25,668 bases of DNA from a virus. The notes beneath the pieces are model-generated. The model did not search any database and had not been told where the DNA came from. It saw only the letters and a program-made list of their open reading frames with translations. The first letter of the stretch is position 1; every line of letters begins with the position of its first letter. A program made the position numbers and the translations under genes. Of this stretch, positions 1-5,200 are shown one piece after another. The stretch spans positions 1-25,668 of the IMG/VR virus record IMGVR_UViG_3300006332_000008, one strand, 5' to 3'.

Positions 1-164
1 TCTACACCCCACTCATACTTTTCTACACTCTCTCTACAACATAAACAAACTAATGCTGACCAACTAAAGTGATATACTTTGTTAGTTTGAGAACAATGTG
101 GACACTTAATCCACTTACCATCAGCCCTTGATCGGGTGCGTGGTGTAATAGGTTTGAAATTCAT
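1..164 (-). CDS. Small zinc-ribbon-like protein, cut by the window edge
   Basis: The reading frame opens with ATG at 162-164 and stays open to the left edge, so 54 residues are visible and the C-terminus is missing. Residues 21-24 are CPHC and residues 40-43 are CLCC, a CxxC-x15-CxCC arrangement typical of a small treble-clef or zinc-ribbon fold. The N-terminus is basic (PRTRSRADGKW). The start lies 1 base after the stop of the preceding 28-residue gene (TAAAATG), so it is probably translated from the same message. A nucleic-acid or protein binding role is only an inference from the Cys pairs; no specific function is recognised. Confidence 0.65.
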   Translation of the reverse strand, partial: MNFKPITPRTRSRADGKWIKCPHCSQTNKVYHFSWSALVCLCCRESVEKYEWGV

Positions 165-165
165 T

Positions 166-252
166 TTAATGGTGATGTGGATTGTAAACCGTTAAAACTA
201 TCATAGCAGATACAATAGCACAGATAGCGAATAGTGCGATAAGATGTAACAT
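166..252 (-). CDS. 28-residue single-pass membrane miniprotein
   Basis: ATG at 250-252 directly follows the stop codon of the upstream gene (253-255) with no spacer, and its own stop is followed after one base by the next ATG. The product is hydrophobic from about residue 2 to 22 (Leu/Ile/Ala/Val) and ends in YNPHHH, so it would be one transmembrane helix with a short polar, His-rich tail. The tight packing on both sides is the main support that this is a gene. Such tiny membrane peptides are frequent in marine T4-like phages; no function can be assigned. Confidence 0.5.
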   Translation of the reverse strand: MLHLIALFAICAIVSAMIVLTVYNPHHH

Positions 253-408
253 TTAATCCTCCTTACAGGTACAAACTTTATAAAGGTTATCAATCTTGGT
301 TGAAATTTCTTTCATTTCATCAAGATGATAATTATCTGTCTCCATTTGATATTCGTTAAGTGCAATCGAAAGGAGACAGAGTTCTTCTTTGGATAGATTT
401 ACAAGCAT
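253..408 (-). CDS. 51-residue hypothetical protein
   Basis: I chose the ATG at 406-408 rather than the further upstream in-frame ATG because GAGGT sits 7 bases in front of it, and the longer form would overlap the upstream gene. The protein is acidic and mostly helical in appearance: hydrophobic N-terminus (MLVNLSKEELCLLSIAL), a charged middle and a Cys pair near the end (VCTCKED). Its stop codon touches the ATG of the 28-residue membrane gene, so the two form one translational unit. No family is recognised. Confidence 0.6.
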   Translation of the reverse strand: MLVNLSKEELCLLSIALNEYQMETDNYHLDEMKEISTKIDNLYKVCTCKED

Positions 409-413
409 AGTGA

Positions 414-902
414 TTACCTCATATAAAGATAACCACCTGCCCATCCGCAGTTGCGTGGATCAAGCACATACTCACGATCTCTAATAACTCTTAGATCATA
501 TCTAACGTGCTTTGCTGGAGATTTCCATGATGCTGGTTTGTAGATCTCACCAGTTTTCTTATTCACAAATGCGTGAACACCACCACTATTCCACTCTTTT
601 CTACGCTCATCCCAGTCATTTGATATGATCTTATAATACTTTCTACCTTCCTCTATGGTAAATCTCATTCCTTTGAATGTACCCTCATTTAACTCATTTA
701 ATTGCTGTTGTGCATAGCGTGATAGATCTGCTCTACTACCATCAGCATTAAACCTTGCAGCATTAGATTCAATCATTCTTCTATGATACTGCTTGTAGTT
801 CTCAGCAAGTGAGATACATAACTGATTTGTCCATCTAAGGATTCTGTTTTCAAGATCCGCAACCACTTGCTCTCTCTCTTCTCTTGTAAGAACTGTTGGC
901 AT
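414..902 (-). CDS. 162-residue conserved phage-type hypothetical protein
   Basis: The ATG at 900-902 is preceded by AAAGGAG at 7 bases spacing, a strong ribosome binding site; an in-frame ATG further upstream lies inside the hairpin at 937-962 and is rejected. The first half is helical and charged (TREEREQVVADLENRILRW). The second half has a compact Trp/Lys-rich segment with FVNKKTGEIYKPASW and a C-terminal DPRNCGWAGGYLY. This looks like a phage protein of unknown function seen in marine myoviruses, but that is an impression, not a match. It is probably transcribed from the promoter at 931-975. The last codons carry the Shine-Dalgarno of the next gene. Confidence 0.7.
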   Translation of the reverse strand: MPTVLTREEREQVVADLENRILRWTNQLCISLAENYKQYHRRMIESNAARFNADGSRADLSRYAQQQLNELNEGTFKGMRFTIEEGRKYYKIISNDWDERRKEWNSGGVHAFVNKKTGEIYKPASWKSPAKHVRYDLRVIRDREYVLDPRNCGWAGGYLYMR

Positions 903-930
903 TTGAATCTCCTTTGTTGTGTATGTAATT

Positions 931-975
931 ATTATAATGCCCCCAACAGGAGATGGGGGCATGTTTGTGCCAGTT
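931..975 (-). promoter_or_regulatory. Promoter with upstream AACTGGCA box
   Basis: On the minus strand AACTGGCA (968-975) overlaps the stop codon of the 42-residue gene and is followed after 31 bases by TATAAT (931-936). Three other promoters here (1344, 9722, 10871) have the same box at 30 bases from the -10. No good -35 is visible because the 9-bp hairpin at 937-962 occupies that place. The start of transcription would be near 924, about 22 bases before the ATG at 902. Confidence 0.5.
937..962 (-). terminator. Strong GC hairpin, possible terminator overlapping a promoter
   Basis: A 9-bp perfect stem (ATGCCCCCA / TGGGGGCAT) with an 8-base loop lies 12 bases after the stop of the 42-residue gene. 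On the minus strand it is followed by TATAATAATTA rather than a clean U run, so it is a weaker terminator candidate than the hairpins at 3780 and 5182. It sits where the -35 region of the following promoter should be. Confidence 0.4.
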
Positions 976-1103
976 TATAAAGCGGTCTCTTGCACCTCCG
1001 CAACATCATCAAGAACTGCTAATACATCTGCTGCTGTATCTGCGTTCTCAAGTAGGAACTCCGCAAAGTTGTAAGAAACTGCGTTAGATGAATCAAGTGA
1101 CAT
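975..1103 (-). CDS. 42-residue acidic miniprotein
   Basis: The frame starts at ATG 1101-1103 and ends with TAA at 975-977. The product begins MSLDSSNAVSYNFAEFLLEN and continues as an acidic, Ala/Val/Leu-rich helix ending in ETAL. Composition and codon use look like the neighbouring genes. There is no Shine-Dalgarno; the leader is T-rich (ACTTTTTATT), as in several other genes here. The gene lies downstream of the R1 hairpin and of the small RNA at 1213-1337, so its expression may depend on read-through of that RNA's terminator. Function unknown. Confidence 0.55.
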   Translation of the reverse strand: MSLDSSNAVSYNFAEFLLENADTAADVLAVLDDVAEVQETAL

Positions 1104-1132
1104 AATAAAAAGTAGTGTCGTTTACAAAGGGG

Positions 1133-1210
1133 TGTGGTATGCTCAAGAGGTGCTTCACCTGATCCTAACCCATTTACTGAGTCTAATTACAGGTACTAAG
1201 TCATACCACA
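1133..1210 (-). ncRNA. R1 structured RNA domain, copy a
   Basis: A 64-base block (1140-1203) is identical to 2344-2407. Here it is closed by a 9-bp perfect helix, 1133-1141 with 1202-1210 (TGTGGTATG/CATACCACA). In the other copy the helix has a different sequence but still pairs. Inside are the hairpin AGGTG-AAG-CACCT and a competing ACCTG/CAGGT pairing, which could allow two alternative folds. It lies 29 bases upstream of the 42-residue gene. Sequence repetition plus compensatory change is the evidence for RNA; the family is not recognised. Confidence 0.6.
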
Positions 1211-1212
1211 AG

Positions 1213-1337
1213 AAAAAATTGAGAGAGTGGGGCAATGATCTGGGTTTCACCCATGCTGCCCAAATTTACCCATAGGGAATCGCTTACACCTGAACCCCCA
1301 AACTTAATCGGGGCTATGGAACCACATATCTCTCAAC
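1213..1337 (-). ncRNA. R2 small RNA with its own promoter and terminator
   Basis: Predicted transcript of about 125 nt on the minus strand. It begins (about 1337, 7 bases after a -10 hexamer) with TTGAGAGA and ends with TCTCTCAA followed by TTTTTT, so the 5' and 3' ends form an 8-bp terminal helix (1329-1336 with 1219-1226) that doubles as an intrinsic terminator. Inside, helix P2 pairs CCATAG (1314-1319) with CTATGG (1270-1275) and encloses a CCCC/GGGG hairpin. P4 is GGGCA/TGCCC, capped by TGGGT-GAA-ACCCA. The single-stranded linker GTTCAGGTGTAAGCGATTCC is conserved in the copy at 2136-2255. There is no coding potential. It could be a stand-alone regulatory RNA or a cis-element controlling the 42-residue gene. 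Confidence 0.65.
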
Positions 1338-1343
1338 AAATGT

Positions 1344-1387
1344 ATTGTAGCAGTTTTACATCATAATACAAGTCGGATGTGCCAGTT
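1344..1387 (-). promoter_or_regulatory. Early-type promoter with AACTGGCA box
   Basis: On the minus strand AACTGGCA (1380-1387) is followed by -35-like TTGTAT (1366-1371), a 16-base spacer and TACAAT (1344-1349), with TGC just before the -10 (extended -10). Transcription would begin at about 1337, exactly where the terminal helix of the R2 small RNA starts. The box lies 30 bases upstream of the -10, as at 9722 and 10871. Confidence 0.65.
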
Positions 1388-1401
1388 ATTGAAGTGGCAT
1401 A

Positions 1402-1845
1402 CTAAAATGCCATTCTTGCTGGAAACTCTGCTGGAATATCAAGGATTCTACCTCTAACTCCATGATACTGACCTATATCATAGCAAGTCCACTCACCATT
1501 GTCAAATAGGTAAGCATACTCACCATCTGTTTTCTCTGTTTGGTCAAGATACTCTGTAATTGACTCAGAGATCTTTGGTGGGCAGTCCTCACCTCTATCT
1601 GCATAGTATGTGGGAGCAGATACTTCTCTCTTAACTTCTTCACGATTAATATAATTGTAATCCCATCCATACTCAGAATCACAAGAGGACATATCTCCTC
1701 CATCAATCAACTCTTCAACCTTCTCTCTTGTGTTAAACTTCTTATTAAGTGTAACTCCTAACCACTCAGGATAACCATCCCAGTGATGATATACTGAAAT
1801 GATCTGTCCCTCAAGTTGTAGTCCTATGCGTGAGCGAGTTCCCAT
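1402..1845 (-). CDS. 147-residue conserved phage hypothetical protein
   Basis: The protein begins MGTRSRIGLQLEGQIISVYH and contains HWDGYPEWLG near residues 21-30, a pattern I know from unassigned proteins in diverse phages. It is rich in Tyr/Asp/Glu and has a second aromatic cluster (YAYLFDNGEWTCYD) near the end. The ATG at 1843-1845 has no Shine-Dalgarno. It lies 13 bases after the 67-base leader at 1859-1925, the same arrangement as for the MutH-like gene at 8872-9477. That leader, rather than a normal ribosome site, may therefore set its translation. Length and composition are normal for a phage gene; function unknown. Confidence 0.75.
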   Translation of the reverse strand: MGTRSRIGLQLEGQIISVYHHWDGYPEWLGVTLNKKFNTREKVEELIDGGDMSSCDSEYGWDYNYINREEVKREVSAPTYYADRGEDCPPKISESITEYLDQTEKTDGEYAYLFDNGEWTCYDIGQYHGVRGRILDIPAEFPARMAF

Positions 1846-1858
1846 TTGTAATAAAAGT

Positions 1859-1925
1859 AAAATAGCTAGCGGATGTTAGTTCTTTCTTCGGTTGCGAACC
1901 GAGAGGCACATCCATCTCCTCGTAA
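1859..1925 (-). promoter_or_regulatory. 67-base conserved 5' leader element (L), copy a
   Basis: It is identical at 66 of 67 positions to 9487-9553 (only 1893/9521 differs). On the minus strand it reads from GAGGAG through a GGATGT/ACATCC helix (1871-1876 with 1908-1913) with an inner TCGGTT-CGC-AACCGA hairpin, ending just before an AT-rich stretch and the start codon. It also contains ATGGATGTG in frame for a peptide MDVPLGSQPKKELTSASYF, which here runs out of frame into the 147-residue gene. It could be a cis-regulatory RNA or a leader peptide. Confidence 0.6.
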
Positions 1926-2135
1926 TAGTGTGTGGGACTTACAACTTCAAAACTGTCTTTTCAGATGTCCTAGAACATCAGCAGTACAAGAGGTTCGACT
2001 TAAAGAGTTTTCCACAGTGTGCCATCTAAGAGACTCCTGAATTGTTGCTCACCCCTGCCTTGCGTTTGCCCACAATGTAGTTTCCTATCGCCTCCTAGTC
2101 TGAAACCACCAAAGGGACTAGCAGCAGTTGAGAGA

Positions 2136-2255
2136 GTGGGGCATCTACGAGGGTTTCACCCATCATGCCCAAATTTACCCTATGGGAATCGCTTACACCT
2201 GAACCCCCACCACTTGCAAGTAATCATATAAGGAATCTTAGTAGGATAACCCCAC
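2136..2255 (-). ncRNA. R2 structured RNA domain, copy b
   Basis: The 82-base segment 2128-2209 aligns without gaps to 1219-1300; differences are confined to three short blocks. Pairings are kept by different bases. The closing helix is GTGGGG/CCCCAC (2250-2255 with 2136-2141). P2 is TTATCCTA/TAGGGTAA (2242-2249 with 2175-2182), with one G-U pair that only works in the minus-strand RNA. P4 is GGGCAT/ATGCCC with a GGGT-GAA-ACCC cap. The outer TTGAGAGA helix and U tail of the other copy are absent. Confidence 0.6.
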
Positions 2256-2340
2256 AATCCAAAATGATTAAACCCTTGCTCAACCATCAGTCATCTGTGT
2301 GCTGTGATAGGTTTCTTCCAACATCATGTCTCTGCTTCTT

Positions 2341-2410
2341 ACTTGCTCAAGAGGTGCTTCACCTGATCCTAACCCATTTACTGAGTCTAATTACAGGTAC
2401 TAAGTCAAGT
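2341..2410 (-). ncRNA. R1 structured RNA domain, copy b
   Basis: It contains the 64-base block 2344-2407, identical to 1140-1203. The closing helix is ACTTG/CAAGT (2341-2345 with 2406-2410). Three pairs outside the identical block are replaced by other Watson-Crick pairs relative to copy a, which supports a helix under selection rather than a plain DNA duplication. Confidence 0.6.
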
Positions 2411-2468
2411 GTGTCAGAGTAGTCAGAAACTTAGTGATCCGTTGACTGTCTTACACTATAGGAACACT

Positions 2469-2849
2469 TTAGGCGACCCCCCCTTGTTGAAACTCAGCAT
2501 ATAACACATCTTCTAACAATAATGCCTCAGATTCCCTTCTTTCATCATCAAATAGTCCTCTAATTGTCTGGACAATGTGAACAAACTCATGTAATATGGT
2601 TTTAGTGTATTCTTTTTCCGACAAGCTATGGTGAATATGTACTAAGAACTCTTGCTTACCTTCATCATTACAATCTTCTGCAATTTGACAGAATCCATAA
2701 CAATTACTCTCAGTAAGATTACACTGATGAACTTCTACATCTACTTGAGTAAATTCATTATATTGTGTATAAAACCAATCATAAATCTCTCTCACTAAAT
2801 GTAAACTATGGTCACATACTTGCATATCACCTGATGTATATAAAGTCAT
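2469..2849 (-). CDS. Small HExxH zincin-like protein
   Basis: Residues 87-91 are HEFVH within ILHEFVHIVQ, the HExxH zinc-binding helix of metallopeptidases, followed by Glu107 and Glu109, which could supply the third ligand as in gluzincin or SprT-like folds. At 126 residues it is a minimal domain without signal peptide. The upstream Cys/His-rich part (VHQCNLTESNCYGFCQ) may help structure or bind metal. Its ATG overlaps the stop of the ligase-like gene (ATGA), so the two are translationally coupled and may act together. Peptidase activity is an inference from the motif. The gene ends in a shared trailer sequence also found after the methyltransferase at 4236. Confidence 0.65.
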   Translation of the reverse strand: MTLYTSGDMQVCDHSLHLVREIYDWFYTQYNEFTQVDVEVHQCNLTESNCYGFCQIAEDCNDEGKQEFLVHIHHSLSEKEYTKTILHEFVHIVQTIRGLFDDERRESEALLLEDVLYAEFQQGGVA

Positions 2850-3757
2850 GCTGATTGCACTCCTAAGTGAAAGTTTGCTTTAGAGAATCCTTCCCTATTA
2901 ACTATCTTATATGAACCATAATCGTTAGATAAAACATAACCTTCATGGTCACATCTCTCTTCTTCAATGTAACATTCCATGCTATCATCAGCCTCTATGT
3001 GATAACATAGTAGATCAATCTTAATTGATTGTATTAACTTCCATAGTCTTAATACGTTTACATCACAATCATTATCATGGGCAATCGCCTCTAATGTTAT
3101 ATCATCTATCTCAATATCATTCTTAATACAAGCATTAAAGTGCTTCTTTATCCTTGCTATTTGTCTAGTATTAGTAGGAAATTCGCATAAAGTTGCAACT
3201 TGTCTTGCAAAATTGCATCTCTGAGTAATATCTTCCCTATTACTATTGATATAAACATCTGGTTTAACAAATAGCACATTGTTATTACTTTCCAAGTTAA
3301 ATTCAAGAGGGAAAGCTTCAGCATCCCTGAGATCTGACTCTGCTATGTAATAAGTATGAGGTGCAATTATGATTTCTTCGGTAACTTTATCTTGGAAGAA
3401 ATATCTGATGGTGTTAGGATTGTAATTATCGCACCCACCAAAACCGATAAAATCACCTTGGTAGATAGTAACTGAACGAGGAAGATTATCAAAGCAGTGA
3501 TGCAAAATAGTTGCCACTTCTCCTTGATGATTGTTATCAATGTCTGCATGACTGCTGTTGATTTTGATGAGTTTTTTGTTGAAGACACTTTTAGTACCTA
3601 CAAAGAATAAATTAGTGGCAGGATTTGTTCCCCAAACTATTGCTGGGGCCCCATCAATCTTTGCCGATATGTTACCATTAGCAGTGAACCAGTTTAATAC
3701 ATTTAAGTCACCACTAATTACACAATCTTCGGGGTGTTCTAAATGTTTGTTTTGCAT
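2846..3757 (-). CDS. KxDG nucleotidyltransferase, DNA/RNA ligase-like
   Basis: The 303-residue protein shows the ordered motifs of covalent nucleotidyltransferases. Motif I is SAKIDGAPAIVWG, with Lys33 the expected adenylated residue in K-I-D-G; then YQGDFIG at 99-105 (motif III-like), HEGYVL around 271-276 (motif IV, EGxV) and YKIVNREGFSK at 283-293 (motif V, two Lys). This suits an ATP-dependent polynucleotide ligase or RNA-ligase-like enzyme with a helical insertion of unknown function. T4-like phages carry such enzymes to repair nicked nucleic acid; the substrate here is not known. The gene overlaps the HExxH gene by 4 bases. A terminator-promoter overlay (3770-3803) lies just upstream, giving a leader of only about 6 bases, which fits the lack of a Shine-Dalgarno. 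Confidence 0.7.
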   Translation of the reverse strand: MQNKHLEHPEDCVISGDLNVLNWFTANGNISAKIDGAPAIVWGTNPATNLFFVGTKSVFNKKLIKINSSHADIDNNHQGEVATILHHCFDNLPRSVTIYQGDFIGFGGCDNYNPNTIRYFFQDKVTEEIIIAPHTYYIAESDLRDAEAFPLEFNLESNNNVLFVKPDVYINSNREDITQRCNFARQVATLCEFPTNTRQIARIKKHFNACIKNDIEIDDITLEAIAHDNDCDVNVLRLWKLIQSIKIDLLCYHIEADDSMECYIEEERCDHEGYVLSNDYGSYKIVNREGFSKANFHLGVQSA

Positions 3758-3769
3758 AATAATAAAGTA

Positions 3770-3798
3770 ATTTTAACATAAAAAAGGGGATTTTACAA
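3770..3798 (-). promoter_or_regulatory. Promoter overlapping a terminator
   Basis: On the minus strand TTGTAA (3793-3798), a 17-base spacer and TAAAAT (3770-3775). The -35 lies in the loop and stem of the terminator hairpin and the spacer contains its U run. Transcription would start about 6 bases before the ligase-like ATG at 3757. The same layout occurs at 5172-5210. Confidence 0.5.
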
Positions 3799-3803
3799 TC
3801 CCC
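3780..3803 (-). terminator. Intrinsic terminator after the basic-tail gene
   Basis: Minus-strand hairpin GGGGATT-GTAA-AATCCCC (7 bp, 3786-3792 with 3797-3803) followed directly by six T (3785-3780), 14 bases after the stop of the 101-residue gene. A canonical rho-independent terminator. Confidence 0.85.
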
Positions 3804-3816
3804 AGTGTAATATAAT

Positions 3817-4122
3817 TTAAGAAATTACACCTGCTAACTTTAAACCTTCTTTGGTTAATGCTTCCAATAATAGTAAAGGAAGAAGAGCAAGTGCGAAACC
3901 ATCACGAGGGTAATCCTTGAGTAGTTTCTCTAAGTTAAGGGTATCTTTTACGGGAGTTGGTGTTACTTCTGTCACTTTAATTACCTCTTTCGGTGTAACT
4001 TTATTTACACGTTTAGGGGCAGTTGTTGTAACTTTCTTAACAGTTGCCCTTGATTCCTTAACAATGGGTGTAGCAGATTTAGCAGTTTTGCGTGATGCTG
4101 ATGTGCGTCTGCGTGTTGCCAT
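3817..4122 (-). CDS. Basic Lys/Thr/Ala-tailed small protein with hydrophobic C-terminus
   Basis: The 101-residue protein has two parts. Residues 1-58 are low-complexity and very basic (MATRRRTSASRKTAKS, then repeated K-V-T and T-P elements), resembling histone-H1-like tails. Residues 61-101 form an amphipathic to hydrophobic segment (ALALLPLLLLEALT at about 77-90) that could bind a membrane or a protein partner. Such proteins in phages may be DNA-binding or packaged in the virion; neither is shown here. It stands alone: a structured 110-base gap precedes it and a strong terminator follows it. The ATG has no Shine-Dalgarno and is preceded by TTTTTTGACTAC. Confidence 0.6.
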   Translation of the reverse strand: MATRRRTSASRKTAKSATPIVKESRATVKKVTTTAPKRVNKVTPKEVIKVTEVTPTPVKDTLNLEKLLKDYPRDGFALALLPLLLLEALTKEGLKLAGVIS

Positions 4123-4145
4123 GTAGTCAAAAAATAAACAATAGG

Positions 4146-4206
4146 GTGAGAGAAGGTCAGGTTAGACTAGATCGTATAGAATGTCAGGTTTGACTCGATC
4201 TCTCAC
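4146..4206 (-). repeat. Hairpin enclosing an 18-base tandem direct repeat
   Basis: An 8-bp helix GTGAGAGA/TCTCTCAC (4146-4153 with 4199-4206) encloses two copies of GTCAGGTTnGACTnGATC (4156-4173 and 4183-4200, 16/18 identical, period 27). It lies between the methyltransferase stop and the 101-residue gene. A T-rich stretch follows on the minus strand, but not immediately, so this is not a standard terminator. It may be a structured leader or a protein-binding site. Confidence 0.5.
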
Positions 4207-4235
4207 TATAAGGACACTTTCATCAAGACCCCTTG

Positions 4236-5165
4236 TTATAAGAAGTTTTCTAATGTTCCTTTTCTATTATTAACTCGTTCTTGTATTAATTTACCATAAT
4301 CCTCGTGCAATTCGCACCCTATGTAATACCTTCCCAACTCTTTTGCTACCATTGCAGTTGTACCACTACCCATAAATGGGTCAAGAATTATATCATTTTT
4401 CTCTGAACCTGCTTTGATACATGGTATTATTAAATCGGGTGGAAATACTGCAAAATGAGCACCTCTATATGGTTTATTTGTTATACTCCAAACAGATCTT
4501 TTATTCTTCTTTGGATATGATTTAGTGAGTCCAGAATGGGGTTGTAATCCTGTACCTTTATTGTGATATTTTCCTTTAGTTCTATCACGAGTACCCCAAT
4601 CTTTCGCTGGTTCTTTAATACTTTCATTGTCATAATAGTATTTCTTGTTCTTACTTAGTAGGAAGATATACTCATGTGATTTAGTACATCTATCTCGTAC
4701 AGATTCAGGCATTGGATTAGGTTTATGCCATATAATATCTTGTCTTAAATACCATCCATCTGCTCTTAATGCAAACGCAAGCATCCAAGGTATTCCAATC
4801 AAATCTTTATCTTTATATCCATTTAGTTTGTTAGATCTACGAGGTGTAGTCTTTGGTAAATCTTGTCTATTAGCAGCGAATGTTTGTTTAGGGATACATC
4901 CATCTTTCCTGTAATTATAATAACTATCACCAATATTCAACCACAATGTACCATCTTCAGTCAATACATTTCTAACTTCTCTGAACACATTCACCATTTC
5001 GTTAACATATTCTTCTGGTGATTGTTCTTGTCCTATCTGTTCATCTTCTCCTCCATAATCACGCAGTCCGTAATATGGTGGTGATGTTACACACATCCTC
5101 GCACTATTTGGTAAGAACGCTGATAACGTCTTACGACAATCTCCAAATAAAATTGTGTCTTTCAT
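4236..5165 (-). CDS. SPPY-type DNA methyltransferase (N4-cytosine or N6-adenine)
   Basis: A complete amino-methyltransferase of 309 residues. The catalytic motif IV, TSPPYYGLRDY, is near the N-terminus (27-32 for TSPPYY). The AdoMet-binding motif DPFMGSGTT is near the C-terminus (262-270), followed by YYIGCEL. This motif order marks the beta-type permutation; SPPY is commonest in N4-cytosine enzymes, but N6-adenine activity cannot be excluded. Other family landmarks are WHKPNPMPESVRDR and SHEYIFLLSK. No cognate nuclease is adjacent, so self-protection of phage DNA is more likely than a restriction system. I chose the ATG at 5163-5165: the promoter at 5172-5200 would start transcription at about this base, making the message leaderless. 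Two ATGs up to 5180 are alternatives. Confidence 0.85.
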   Translation of the reverse strand: MKDTILFGDCRKTLSAFLPNSARMCVTSPPYYGLRDYGGEDEQIGQEQSPEEYVNEMVNVFREVRNVLTEDGTLWLNIGDSYYNYRKDGCIPKQTFAANRQDLPKTTPRRSNKLNGYKDKDLIGIPWMLAFALRADGWYLRQDIIWHKPNPMPESVRDRCTKSHEYIFLLSKNKKYYYDNESIKEPAKDWGTRDRTKGKYHNKGTGLQPHSGLTKSYPKKNKRSVWSITNKPYRGAHFAVFPPDLIIPCIKAGSEKNDIILDPFMGSGTTAMVAKELGRYYIGCELHEDYGKLIQERVNNRKGTLENFL

Positions 5166-5171
5166 GTGCAT

Positions 5172-5200
5172 ATTATACATTAAAAAAGAGGGTTTGTAAA
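5172..5200 (-). promoter_or_regulatory. Promoter overlapping a terminator, likely leaderless message
   Basis: On the minus strand TTTACA (5195-5200), 17-base spacer, TATAAT (5172-5177). The -35 is in the centre of the terminator palindrome. The predicted start, about 7 bases downstream, falls on the ATG at 5165. There is no Shine-Dalgarno in front of any candidate start of the methyltransferase. Confidence 0.55.

Larger units (their letters stand above)
1926..2468 (-). ncRNA. Long gene-free structured region (possible large ncRNA)
   Basis: About 540 bases between two genes without a plausible coding frame on the minus strand, in a genome where gaps are otherwise tiny. It contains, in transcription order: R1 (2341-2410); a linker; R2 (2136-2255); a 6-bp CTAGTC/GACTAG hairpin (2095-2121); an ATTGT/ACAAT helix; a TGTGG-AAAACT / AGTTTT...CCACA helix around 1929-2022 with a GATGT-TCTAGG-ACATC hairpin inside; and then leader L. 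R1 and R2 are in the opposite order to the locus at 1133-1337. No separate promoter is evident, so it may be transcribed from the upstream genes. Length is in the range of known phage-borne giant RNAs, but no family is recognised. Confidence 0.5.

Noticed and set aside
938-962. Part of a longer version of the 162-residue protein (start at 962)
   Set aside because: The extension is the hairpin itself and the internal ATG at 902 has a strong, well-spaced ribosome site.
1213-2255. tRNA, tmRNA or glnA/Downstream-peptide motif as explanation of the R1 and R2 repeats
   Set aside because: No acceptor plus T-arm arrangement, no anticodon loop, no tag frame, and the conserved GGACGGAAGUAGG-type core of glnA-like RNAs is missing.
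1140-2407. Transposable element or att sites bounded by the 64-base direct repeat
   Set aside because: No transposase or integrase between the copies, no target duplication, and flanking bases of each copy pair with each other, which fits RNA structure better than a DNA insertion.
2019-2422. Plus-strand open frames over the long gap
   Set aside because: Pro/Cys/Leu-rich translations without ribosome sites, antisense to the structured RNA modules; composition is that of chance frames.
2446-2466. Plus-strand ACACTATAGGAA, similar to an SP6-type promoter, and CTCACTATAAGGA near 4202, similar to a T7-type promoter
   Set aside because: Only the downstream half matches; the recognition half does not. 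They would transcribe against all genes, and T4-like myoviruses normally have no single-subunit RNA polymerase. The similarity belongs to the shared trailer sequence.
4141-4240. CRISPR-like array in the tandem repeat
   Set aside because: Only two repeat units with a 9-base spacer; no array and no cas genes.
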